Part shown: positions 18,801 to 27,560 of the stretch, piece after piece | Layout: each line of letters opens with the position of its first letter | How positions within the stretch are numbered: position 1 is the stretch's first letter | Assembly (NCBI GenBank): GCA_016713535.1 | Contig: JADJOY010000012.1 | Coordinates: 1-64,000 of the forward strand | Direction of reading: 5' to 3' | DNA: 64,000 nt | Source of the DNA: Deltaproteobacteria bacterium | GTDB lineage: Bacteria > JADJOY01 | Program-made: the position numbers and the translations under genes | The notes under the pieces: generated by a model | The model's database searches: none | Seen by the model: the letters and a program-made list of their open reading frames with translations, nothing else | What the model was told of the DNA's origin: nothing

Positions 18801-21215
18801 ACCACGCTGCCGATCGAGCAGGCGTTCGCGCTCGCGGCGCCGGTCGAGGCGCGCGCCGCGCGGCTGCGCCTGCTTTCCAACCACGCCGACAACCTGGGCT
18901 GGGTCGGCCTCGGCGAGTGGAAGATGATCGCGGCGCCTGGCGAGCCCGCGGGACTCTCGGCCAACCTCGCGGACCCGCGCCGCGGCGGCCACGTGGTGCA
19001 CGCGGATCCGGTGATCGGCGTGCAGCCGTCCGACGCCGCGGGCCTGCTCGCCGAGGGACGCGAGGCGGTCGCGGGTAGCTTCGAGGCGGGAACGCGGCCC
19101 GCGTGGGTGATCGGTTTCCAGGACGATCGCGCAGCACAGCTCACGAGCTTCGAGTGGCAGGACCCGAGTGGCACCGCCGCCGACGCGGCGAAAGGGCGCT
19201 TCACGCGGGTCGCGGTGGCGGTGAGCCTCGCGAGCCCGATCGGCCCGTGGACGGAGCTCGGCACGTGGGACCTGCGCGCCACCCTGAAGGGCAAGGGCTC
19301 GTCGTGGACGCTGGCCGCGCCGGTGTGGGCGCGCTTCGTGCGGTTCGCCGCGGCCGAGCCGCTCGCCAGGGCGGAGAAGTGGCTCTACCCCGACGTGATC
19401 CGGGTGATGGAGCGGCCGACCAGCGAGAGCTATCGATCGATCCTCGGCGAGTGGGGCATGTTCCGGCCCGAGGCGGTGCTCGAGTGGAGCACGCGCGCCG
19501 AGCCGTCGCCGCGCGCGGCGGCCGGCGCGGCGGCCAGCGGACGCGATCGCGAGGCCGCGGCACCGCTCGAGCTCGGCCGCGCCGTCGCCAGCGAGGTGAA
19601 GCGCGGCGCCGCCGAGGACTGGTGGATCGTCACCGTGCCCGCCGGCCAGGACACCCTCTCCGTCACGGCCACCAACGAGCCGATCGTCGACGTGGCGGTG
19701 ACCATCGAGGACGCCGGCGGCGCGGCGCTGCCGCTCCGGGTCGCGTCATCGGCGGCGAGCCGGCTGGTGCTCGAGGCCACGGTCGAGCCGGGCAAGAGCT
19801 ATCGGATCCACGTCGAGGAACCGCCGTGGGCGGTCGGCATCGCGTACGACACCAGCGCCAGCCTGGCGGCGTTCGCGCCCGCGGTGCACCAGGCGGTGAT
19901 GGCGTACGCCGACGGCGTCACGCCCGGGCGCGAGTTCGTGAACATCATGAACTTCTCGGCGCCGTGGCTGCTGCCCGAGTGGTCGGACCAGCCGTACCTG
20001 GTGCAGGGAGCGTTCGTAGCGCTCGCCCAGGAGACCGGCTCGAGCGCCCTCGAGGAGACCACGATCGCGGCGCTCGACGGGCTCGCCACCCGCCGCGGGG
20101 CGCGCGCGCTGCTGCTCGTGACCGACGCCGAGACGGTCGGTTTCTACCCCCTGACCGCGGCGATGTGGCGTTCGCTGGCCCGGGTCCGCGCGCACGTCTT
20201 CGCGGCGCACATCGGCACCGGCCGCGAGCCGCTCCACGAGAAGCAGATCATGCAGGACCTGGCGAGCGCCTTCGGCGGCCACTACGCGTCGGCCCGCACC
20301 CAGGCCGAGCTGGACGTCATCGCGGCGAGGGCCGCCGCGTGGTTGCGCCGTCCCGCTCGCTACGTCCTCACGGCCACGGCGCGCGAGGCGCCGCCGCCTC
20401 GTCCCGGCAGCCTGGCGGTGGGGGTCCCCGCCACCGCGCCGGCCGCCGCCGCGCCCGCGCCGCCGCCCTCGGGCGCGGTCGAGCTGGTGTTCGACGCCTC
20501 GGGCAGCATGTTGCAGCGCTTCGAGGGCAAGCGCCGCATCGACGTGGCGAACGCGGTGCTGACCGACCTCGTCTCCCGCAACCTGCGCCCGGGCACGCCG
20601 GTCGCGCTCCGCGTGTTCGGCGACGACGAGCCCGGCTCGTGCGAGACCTTCCTGCGCGCGCCTCTCGCCCCCCTCGATCCCAAGGCGCTCGCCAGGACGA
20701 TCGCCGCGGTGCGTCCGCAGAACCTCGCCAAGACCTCGATCGCGGCCTCGATCGCTCGCGTCGCGGAGGACCTGGCTGGCGCCACCGGCCAGCGCACGGT
20801 GGTGCTCGTCACCGACGGCGAGGAGACCTGCGGGGGAGATCCGCAGGCGGAGATCGAGAAGCTCGTGGCGCGGGGCTTCGACGTGCGCGTCAACATCGTC
20901 GGCTTCGCGATCGGCGAGGCGAAGCTCAAGGACACCTTCCGCGAGTGGGCGCGCGCCGGGCGCGGTGAGTACTTCGACGCCCAGTCGAGCAAGGACCTGA
21001 ACGTGGCGCTCGCGGCCGCGGTGCGAGAGCCGTTCCGGGTGCTCGACGCGAGTGGCGTGGTGCTCGGGAGCGGCACCGTGGGCGGGCCGGCGGTGGCGCT
21101 GCCGGCGGGGATCTACCGGGTCGAGGTCGGCGCGGCGGCGCCGCGGGTGCTGGAGGGGGTGGTCGTCGAGGCCGGACAGGCGACTCACCTCGAAAGCGGC
21201 GCGGCCACACGATAG
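15813..21215 (+). CDS. 1,800-residue exported protein: six PPC repeats, two VWA-like domains
   Basis: GTG 15813 overlaps the previous stop and starts a signal peptide (LAVLACVAALPFAGPARA). Six PPC-type modules follow, each opened by an E-x-E-P-N-D motif at about residues 40, 168, 287, 405, 535 and 652 and spaced about 115-130 residues. A central region of beta-sandwich character (about 770-1300) comes next, including a stretch like a carbohydrate-binding (F5/8-type) domain. Two VWA-like domains end the protein: one at about 1340-1520 with a degenerate MIDAS (DTSAS), and one at about 1555-1740 with the full D-x-S-x-S (DASGSM), TDGEE and a conserved fold. PPC domains are extracellular; VWA domains bind partners through a metal. 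I infer a surface or periplasmic scaffold or adhesin. No protease motif is seen. Confidence 0.8.
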   Translation: MRRCSGAPRVPLGHALAVLACVAALPFAGPARADPPLCVPEREPNDSPATALAVTGGFCVSGALDDRDTDTIRFTVPADQAARGWKVSIDTSFAASTRFIAMRAEHGADGAPATGSEAFRLTSDENASSANLDGVLLRGGSYFLLLQTSGGGPYEVRVEPGAAPEAIEREPNDAPAQATPLALGVRTAGDLNGSEDQFRFSVSEANARRSLSLGVAGPVGEWLSAELRKPGGEPLLTHSERMTGPIALSDLGLEPGDYTVRLYPGAVDPSPYWLTLTAGLPRSPGREDEPNDTAAQARPLALGKPFGGRIGWSDDVDVWAIPPDPRFAGKRVELKLESPSRAPRRLCLNDEGGEALACRTATSIKLPGLSLGDRPHTVTVSGAPDPRQPYTLTLRLAGADEPDVESEPNDLSRLATPMDAARAVRGRLEGEDVDFFRVRVSGAPQLWRVASRGGGVTSLSILDVRGAVVGSSSVSPDTVRAIAAAALAGADGPPTTVETSDALLLPGDYWIRIGGRDADYEVQARAVGAPDPDAEREPNDNDRQAHLLRVGVPRTGSLEDESDHDVYRFSLAGPAHVALEVVPPPGAVIDTGIEWGYPSTKRPTFRARDGAAVYDAYLDPGDYTANLSAYVAKSGRYRITLTQRSPFELPDDREPNDSPQQAGPLPPGQTVEGDLGERGDLDWFVLPVLERAGPLRADLENDEARLELVVGGQPLEGRLDRSTHRFEAELPAGTEAKLGVRGTGRYRLRVAFPNGPPPASPPPPLPVTASLALGDTPVAAFWTRGQRVKGAAEVTNTGREAVELALDTSSSHFAYRPVLARASLRLAAGATERVPVEIAVLPDAWADRDVQIAMRATRAADGASASTFARLIADPMAPPMNEETSFPIPAELLGGFDVASSALGGVVVGASDERDAEQRALLHDGLMSSGGYRVRADSLPQELTVRFGGDRPWPIRGIAIHPQFAGQLYPAEQLADFELLLSADGTSFQPALRARLTTLPIEQAFALAAPVEARAARLRLLSNHADNLGWVGLGEWKMIAAPGEPAGLSANLADPRRGGHVVHADPVIGVQPSDAAGLLAEGREAVAGSFEAGTRPAWVIGFQDDRAAQLTSFEWQDPSGTAADAAKGRFTRVAVAVSLASPIGPWTELGTWDLRATLKGKGSSWTLAAPVWARFVRFAAAEPLARAEKWLYPDVIRVMERPTSESYRSILGEWGMFRPEAVLEWSTRAEPSPRAAAGAAASGRDREAAAPLELGRAVASEVKRGAAEDWWIVTVPAGQDTLSVTATNEPIVDVAVTIEDAGGAALPLRVASSAASRLVLEATVEPGKSYRIHVEEPPWAVGIAYDTSASLAAFAPAVHQAVMAYADGVTPGREFVNIMNFSAPWLLPEWSDQPYLVQGAFVALAQETGSSALEETTIAALDGLATRRGARALLLVTDAETVGFYPLTAAMWRSLARVRAHVFAAHIGTGREPLHEKQIMQDLASAFGGHYASARTQAELDVIAARAAAWLRRPARYVLTATAREAPPPRPGSLAVGVPATAPAAAAPAPPPSGAVELVFDASGSMLQRFEGKRRIDVANAVLTDLVSRNLRPGTPVALRVFGDDEPGSCETFLRAPLAPLDPKALARTIAAVRPQNLAKTSIAASIARVAEDLAGATGQRTVVLVTDGEETCGGDPQAEIEKLVARGFDVRVNIVGFAIGEAKLKDTFREWARAGRGEYFDAQSSKDLNVALAAAVREPFRVLDASGVVLGSGTVGGPAVALPAGIYRVEVGAAAPRVLEGVVVEAGQATHLESGAATR

Positions 21216-21227
21216 GAGCAACGTTCC

Positions 21228-24200
21228 ATGCGATACGTCGGACGGCGGGAGTGGTCGCGGGTGGTGTGCTTCGTGCTCGCGTGGTCGCTCGCGCTCGAGG
21301 GCCCGGGCTTCCACGCGCTGGCCGCGGCGCCGCCATCGTCGGCCGCGAAGGAGGAGATCGCGACCCGCTTCGCGAGCCAGCTCCGCGCGAGCCTCCAGGC
21401 CCTCGAGGACGGCGACCGCGAGGCGCCGCGCGATCGCTGGGACCCGGCCTACGTGGTGGACACGGTCGGGATCGAGCCCGCGGCGTTGCTCGCGTGGGTG
21501 CGTGGCGCGGTGGTGTGGATGCCGTACCGCGGCGCCCTTCGCGGCGCCCCCGGGGTGCTCATGGACCGGGTCGGCAATGGGCTGGATCAGGCGCTGCTCA
21601 TGGCGGAGCTGCTGCGCGCGGCGGGGAAGACGCCACGCCTCGCGCACGCCGAGCTGAGCAGTGCGGCCGCCCACGACACCTGGCGGCGGGTGGTGCGGCC
21701 CGTGAAGTTCGCCCCGGCCCCACCACCGCCGCCGCCGGGCGCGACACCCGCCGCCCCACCGGCCGACGTGCTCGCGAGCGCGGACCTCTACGGCATCGAC
21801 CGCGCGAGCGTCGCCTCGATCGTCGGCACGGCGCGCAAGGACGCCGAGGACATGGCGCGCGACCTGCGAGGCCGCGTCGACGATCAGCTCGCGCGGCTCG
21901 CGAGCGCGGTCGCGCTACCCATGGAGCAGTCCTCGGCGGGATCGCCCTCGGCCGAGCAGCTCGCCGCGCTCGCCGACCACTGGTGGGCCGAGTACCGCGA
22001 CGGCGCGCGCTGGGTCGCCGTCGATCCGCTCGCCGACGGTGGGCTCGGCGCGACGCTCGCGTCGGCCACGCGCACCGCCGAGCCCGACGCCCTGCCCACC
22101 GACCTCGAGCAGCTCGTGACGATCCGCGTGGTCACCGAGCAGACCAGGGGCAGTGCACGCCGGGAGGGCGTTCCGGTCGTGCACACGCTCAGGGCGCGCG
22201 AGGTGATCGGCGAGCGCATCCAGATCCAGCACTTCCCGATGGCCTGGCCACGCGACTGGCCGCAGGTCGGACCCGATGACGTGCAGATCAAGCTGCGCGC
22301 GGCGTTCCTGACCCAGGACGAGTGGCTGCCGATCGTGCGCGTCGGGGCGCAGGGCTACCAGCGCGCCGCCGTCAGGGACACCGGCGAGCTCGACGAGGCC
22401 CCCGCCCCCGCCAACCCGTTCCGGACCATGATGGTCCCGGCCACGGGCCAGCTCGCCAAGGCCACCGATGTCCTGGCGACGATCGGCGACGACGAGACGC
22501 CGGTGCCCAAGGAGAAGTCACCCGACAAGGAGGCGCGGGCCGAGGGCGAGCTCACCGCCGAGTGGCTCGAGATCGAATTCGCGGCGCCAGGTGCGCCGCC
22601 GCGCAAGGTGCGACGAGAGATCTTCGACCTGATCGGGCCGGCCGCGCGTGCCGGCGGCGCGGCGGCGACGCCGCTGATCATGACGGAGGAGCGCGCCATC
22701 GCGCGCTCGATGGCGCTCCTCGGCGAGGCCGAGATCCAGGTGCTGCCGTGCCGCCTGTCGCCGGACTACGCGATGCATCTCGCGGCGCTGAACGCCGGCG
22801 CCAACCGCGAGCTCCTCGACGAGATGGCGAGTGACCCGTTCTCGAAGCTGCCGCCCAACTACCTCGAGACCTTCGGCAAGCTGACGCCGTTGCCGGCCGC
22901 GCTCCTCGCGCACGCCCTGGTGCGCTTCCAGGGCAACCCGTACGCCGCCGCGCTCTACGTCGACCGGCCGGCGGTGGTGATCCAGCACACCACGCTGTCG
23001 CGCGGGAAGGGGGGCGACTTCTTCGCGAGCGCCGCGCTCGACATCGTCGAGAACGGCGTGGGTGTCGATCCGCGCGCCGGCGTGGCCGCGAGCCGGGCGC
23101 GCATGGCGCAGGGAATCGCCGACACCAACGCCGAGATCGCCGCGATGCGCCGGCTCGGCGAGCCCGCCGCCAACGCCGCCGAGGCGTTCGCCGAGGACGC
23201 CAAGGCCGGGCGCGCGTGGACGGCGCTCGAGCCGGGCGACGAGGCGAAGGTGGCGAAGCTCGGTCTGCCCGCGGACGTCGCGCAGCGGATCGCGATGGAT
23301 CTCGAGGCGGGCTACGCGGTGGTCGCGCCGAGCGGTGGCGGAGACGCCGCGGCGAGCGCCGGCTGGTGGCGGATCGACCCCGCCACCGGCGCGACCCTCG
23401 GCATCGGCCCCACCGGCCACGGCCAGGCGCTGGTCGAATACGCGCTCGTGATCGTGATCCAGACGATCATCGCCACCGCGCAGTGCATGATCGCCAACGC
23501 CGCGTCCAAGGCGCTGGTGCGCGCCATGAAGGACCGCAGCGCGAAGGGGCCTGCCAACGCCGCGAAGGAAGGCTACGAGCAGGCCAAGGAGTCGTGGGCC
23601 AAGGCCGACGGCTACAAGTGCGTCGCCAACGGCATGCTCTCGGGCCTCGACCTCATGGTCATGATGTGGACCATGAAGCCGTTCTCGATGTTCGGTCCCG
23701 GTGAGGCCGAGGTGAAGCGCCCCGAGGTGCCGCTCTACGAGGGAGAGAGGCCGGCGGCGAGCGGCGGAGGAGGGAAGCCCACGGCCGGCGATCCCAAGCC
23801 GCCCGGCGAACGCCCGCCGGAGAGGCCGCCCGCAGGCCCGGGCGAGAAGCCGCCCGCCCCGGCGGTCCCGAGCCGCGCGGCCAGGAGCCCCTCGACCTCA
23901 AGCCGAAGCCCGAGCGCAAGAGCCCGCAGGACCTCGACAAGGCCAAGCAGGACCGTGGGCAGAAGCAGAAGGCGGCGGAAGAGGCGCGCGAGAAGCTCGA
24001 GCGCGCCGAGGACGAGATGGCCCGTGAGCGCGCCAACCCGCCCAAAAACCTCGACGACGTGCAGCGCCGCAATGCCGCCGACGAGGCGCTCGAGAAGGCC
24101 CAGAAGGACTACGACGAGGCGCGCCGGCAGGAGCGCTACGCGCGTGAGCGCGAGTACCTGGCGCAGACCGAGAAGGAGGCGTTCGAGACCGCCCAGCGCA

Positions 24201-24766
24201 AGGCCGCCGCGGACGCTGCCTACCAGGACCACGTCAACAAGGGCGGCGCGCCCCAGGGTCCGGTCTACGACGAGTGGAGACGAGCGAACGACGCCGACAA
24301 GCAGGCGCGCGCCGACTGGATGAACGCGCGCTTCGGCCAGCTCCCGGGCGACAAGCCGCCGGCGACCGCGGGCGGCGGATCGGGTCCCGCGCCGGGCGCT
24401 CCTTCTCCCGGAGCCGGCTCCGTCCCGCCGCCGGGCAGCCCTATGGCGGGCTCGGTCGGTCCCGCGCCGGCGAAGGGGTCCGCCGCGCCGCCGCCGACCA
24501 CCGGCCAGACCGCGCCGGGGATCGGCGTGCCCGGCGTGAACAAGGGAGCGCAGAGCGGCAACACCATCCCCGGCGTGCAGGTGCCCGACGTGGTCCGGCA
24601 CATCCCGCCGGACCAGTCGCCGGTCGGTATGAGCCCGTTCGGTGACACCGTGCCGGCGGTCAAATCGCCGCTCGAGGTGCCGCCACCCGAGCCACCGCCG
24701 GCCGCGATGGCGGGAGCCGCGGGGCTGAGCAGCACCATGAAGCTCCTGACGACGCCGGCGCCATGA
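21228..24766 (+). CDS. Exported transglutaminase-like protein with Pro-rich coiled tail (one frameshift)
   Basis: ATG 21228 lies behind AGGAG, 12 bases after the VWA gene, so it belongs to the same operon. A signal peptide is followed by a transglutaminase-like core: DRVGNGLDQALLMAELLRAA (about 112-131) and HWWAEYRDGARWVAVDP (about 251-267). The family's catalytic Cys position is not a Cys, so it may be inactive as an enzyme. At about residue 728 GQALVEYALVIVIQ matches the Flp-pilin cleavage motif. The first frame is good to about 23,850. A one-base loss near 23850-23866 then shifts sense into the next frame (EPLDLKPKPERKSPQDLDK), which runs to TGA 24764-24766 and codes a Lys/Glu-rich helical region and a Pro/Gly-rich end. 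Total about 1,180 residues. The first frame alone would stop at 24323. Confidence 0.75.
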
Positions 24767-24842
24767 GCGGCGTGCCGCCGCGGCCGTGCCGCGCTGCGGC
24801 CGATCGCTGCTCCGGGCGTCGCTGACGAGCTAGGATCGGGAG

Positions 24843-25709
24843 ATGGGGTCGAGGCCGGTGTTGCTCGCGCTCGCGCTCGCCGCGCTCCCGGCCTGTGGCG
24901 GCGGCGCGACCGCGGGTGCGCCGGGCTTCCTCGACGGGCCGCTGCCGCGGGTGATCGCCCATCGCGGCGGCGCGGACCTGGCGCCAGAGAGCACGCTGGC
25001 GGGGTTCGAGAGCGGGCTCGCGAACGGCGCGCAGATCCTCGAGACCGACGCCCACACCACCCGCGACGGCGTGGTCGTGTTGCTCCACGACGACACCGTC
25101 GATCGGACCACGGACGGCACGGGGGCGATCCACGACCTGACCCTCGCCGAGGTGAAGTCGCTCGACGCGGGGTACCGATTCACACGCGACGGCGGCGCCA
25201 CCTTCCCGTACCGCGGCACGGGCGTGACGATCCCGACCCTCGACGAGGTGCTCGATCGCTTCCCGCGCGAACGCTTCCTCATCGAGATCAAGCAGACGAA
25301 CCCGCCCATCGAGGCCGACGTCATCGCCGCCATCGAGCGCCACGGGATCTCGCGGCAGGTCTGCCTGGCCAGCTTCGTCGACACCGTGGTGAGGCGCGTG
25401 CGGGATCTGGCGCCCGACCTATGCACCAGCGCCAGTGTCGTGGAGGTCGTCGGCCTGGTGGTGACGCCCCTCGAGCAGCTCGCCGAACGTGGCGTCGAGG
25501 CGAGGGCCACGCAGTTCCCGTTCGACGTCCTGGGCGTTCCCCTCGTCAGCCGAGAGCTGGTCGACAAGCACCACGCCCTCGATCTCGAGATCCACGTATG
25601 GACCGTGGACGCCGCCGCCGACATGGCCTCGCTCCTCGATCTCGGCGTGGATGGCATCATCACCGACCGGCCGGACACGCTGGCCCAGGTGATCGGCGAC
25701 CGGCGGTAG
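24843..25709 (+). CDS. Glycerophosphodiester phosphodiesterase lipoprotein
   Basis: 288 residues. A lipoprotein signal (LALALAALPAC) leads into a complete GDPD TIM barrel: IAHRGGADLAPESTLAGF (catalytic His and Arg), ETDAHTTRDGVVVLLHDDTVDRTT (metal ligands and second His), LIEIK, and a C-terminal VWTVD...GVDGIITDRP. The family hydrolyses glycerophosphodiesters to glycerol-3-phosphate and an alcohol. As a lipoprotein it would act in the periplasm or at the surface on deacylated phospholipids, supplying phosphate or G3P. The AGGA ribosome site is about 10 bases from the ATG. It is single, convergent with the sulfate-exporter fusion gene 7 bases away. Confidence 0.88.
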   Translation: MGSRPVLLALALAALPACGGGATAGAPGFLDGPLPRVIAHRGGADLAPESTLAGFESGLANGAQILETDAHTTRDGVVVLLHDDTVDRTTDGTGAIHDLTLAEVKSLDAGYRFTRDGGATFPYRGTGVTIPTLDEVLDRFPRERFLIEIKQTNPPIEADVIAAIERHGISRQVCLASFVDTVVRRVRDLAPDLCTSASVVEVVGLVVTPLEQLAERGVEARATQFPFDVLGVPLVSRELVDKHHALDLEIHVWTVDAAADMASLLDLGVDGIITDRPDTLAQVIGDRR

Positions 25710-25716
25710 GTTCCTT

Positions 25717-27531
25717 CTAGCTGCCGTCGCCTCCGGCTTCCGCGGGGGGACGCCCGCACGCAGCGCCTTCGCCCCCGTGGCCGGGGCGGTCGTCGGTCTC
25801 GACCTCGGCGGAGAAGGTCTCGCCGACCGCGAGCGCGAGCGGATCGATCGAGGTACTCAGCCGGACACCGGGCTGGCCGCACTCGGGCCCGCGGAGCTGG
25901 AGGTCGATCGCCTCGCGATCCCCGACCGCGCGCACCAGGTGCAGCGCCGCGAGCCCGGGTGTCTCGACGAGCTCGTTGTGGCCGAGGACGCGGCGGCTCG
26001 TGAGCGCGTAGGCGCCGGCTCCCCGATCCTCGAAGGTGAGCTCCTCGAGCATGCCCTCGATCGCCTTGCCGAGCAGGCGGTGCGGGTGGGCGTGGATGGG
26101 TGTGACCGAGCCTGGCTGCCTGCAGAGCGCCACCAGCGCCCAGCCGCTGGTCCCTTCCCAGTAGGTGATCCAGCGGCAGCCCTCGCCGTGGGGAAGCGGA
26201 CTCTTGCGCACCGGGATCAGCTCGCCGATCGCGGGGTAGAGCTGGTGGATCATCTTGCGCAGCGCGGCGTCGTCGAGGGCGCCGTCGGACTCGAGAGCGT
26301 CGAGCACCTTGGTGGCCTCGGCGAGGGCGAGCGGCGCCCCACGCTCGAAGCGCTCCCGCAGCGCGTCGCTCTCCTGGTGGCGCGACGTCGCGAGCCGGTA
26401 CGCCAGCGCCGAGGTCACGAGCCCGCCCGCGCCGACCAGCGCCGCCGCGGGCATGGCACCCCGCGAGGCGAGGGTGATCATCGCGAGGGTGAGCCCCGCG
26501 ATGGTGAGCGCCGCACCGCCGCCCACGGCGACGGCGCGGGCGCCGGACGCGAGCAGGGTGCGGAACGCGAGGTGCAGCCCGATGCTCGCCGACACCGTGC
26601 TCATGGTCAGGTCGACGAGGAAGCGGTCGGCCGCGAGCAGTGTGCTCCACGCCGGCGCGCCAGCGAAGGCGCGATCGCCGAGGGTGCGCGCCACCGCCAG
26701 CGCCACGTAGCCGAGGACGAAGCGCGGCAGGTGCTCGAAGAAGCCGCTCTCGACTTCCTTCGGCCCGCCGCGGCTGCGCAGCAGCGAGAACGCCACCAGC
26801 GTGGGCGCGAGCATCACCACCCGCGCCGACTTGGCCGCCGTGGCCATCACGCCGCCGGTGCCGCCCATCTGCGCGCCGACCGCGATCGCGCTCGACAGGT
26901 CGGTCACCGCGAGCCCGCTCCAGATGCCGGCGAAGCTCGAATCGAGCCCGATCGCGAGCGCGATCGGCCGGAAGCACACCAGCGCCACCACGCTGAAGAG
27001 GAACATCACGCCGATCGCGACGCCTTGCTCCTCGCGGTGCGCGCGGCTGATGGGCGCGATCGCGTTCACCGCCGAGGCGCCGCAGATCATCGTGCCGCCG
27101 GCGAGGAGGTCGGTGAGCGGGCGGCGCACTCCGAGGATCGCGCCGAGGGTGTGCGCGACGAAGAAGGCGCTCGGTAGCGCCACCAGCCCGACGGCGCCGA
27201 TCAGCTCGAGCTCGGCGCCGCCGAACGACGACGTCTGCACCTTGAGGCCCATCGCGATGATGCCGAGCCTGAGCACCCACTTGCCGCAGAAGCGCAGCCC
27301 GGGGGCGTAGGCGTCGGGCTCGCGGTCACCGCCCGGCAGCTCGAGGCGGATCAGCCGGCGCAGCGGCGTGTTGAGGAGGAACGCGCCGAGCGTGAGCGCG
27401 ATCAGCACGTCCGAGACGTAGGGCGACCTCGGCAGCGCGTGCACCGCCGCGAGCGAGGCCCCGCCGAGCGCGGTCGCGAGCGCGAGCCCGGGCAGCTCGG
27501 CGCGGTGCGGGATCCACTGGAATCGCCTCAT
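25717..27531 (-). CDS. YeiH-type sulfate/sulfite exporter fused to cysteine dioxygenase-like cupin
   Basis: 604 residues from ATG 27531. The frame is open further upstream, but that part reads as Arg/Ala-rich non-coding sequence. Residues 1 to about 380 are a YeiH/UPF0324 membrane protein with around ten helices and its signature LAGGTMICGASAVNAIAP and GLAVTDLSSAIAVGAQMGG. After a charged link (about 400-440) comes a cupin like type I cysteine dioxygenase: RWITYWEGTSGWALVALC, PGSVTPIHAHPHRLLGKAIEG and a late His (LGHNELVE). Cysteine dioxygenase makes cysteine sulfinate, whose sulfur leaves as sulfite; UPF0324 proteins such as TauZ are proposed sulfite or sulfate exporters. The fusion would join release and export. 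Pairing HxH with a third His fits the Fe site; the Cys-Tyr pair is not visible. Confidence 0.78.
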   Translation of the reverse strand: MRRFQWIPHRAELPGLALATALGGASLAAVHALPRSPYVSDVLIALTLGAFLLNTPLRRLIRLELPGGDREPDAYAPGLRFCGKWVLRLGIIAMGLKVQTSSFGGAELELIGAVGLVALPSAFFVAHTLGAILGVRRPLTDLLAGGTMICGASAVNAIAPISRAHREEQGVAIGVMFLFSVVALVCFRPIALAIGLDSSFAGIWSGLAVTDLSSAIAVGAQMGGTGGVMATAAKSARVVMLAPTLVAFSLLRSRGGPKEVESGFFEHLPRFVLGYVALAVARTLGDRAFAGAPAWSTLLAADRFLVDLTMSTVSASIGLHLAFRTLLASGARAVAVGGGAALTIAGLTLAMITLASRGAMPAAALVGAGGLVTSALAYRLATSRHQESDALRERFERGAPLALAEATKVLDALESDGALDDAALRKMIHQLYPAIGELIPVRKSPLPHGEGCRWITYWEGTSGWALVALCRQPGSVTPIHAHPHRLLGKAIEGMLEELTFEDRGAGAYALTSRRVLGHNELVETPGLAALHLVRAVGDREAIDLQLRGPECGQPGVRLSTSIDPLALAVGETFSAEVETDDRPGHGGEGAACGRPPAEAGGDGS

Positions 27532-27560
27532 CGGGATCGCGCGTTTCGCCCCGGCTCGTC

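Noticed and set aside
17235-19001. 588-codon minus-strand frame
   Set aside because: Shadow of the PPC/VWA gene; Arg/Gly-rich and without any domain.
24017-24766. Separate 249-residue protein with its own ATG
   Set aside because: No ribosome site; the preceding bases in this frame continue the transglutaminase-like protein, so it is the shifted tail of that gene.
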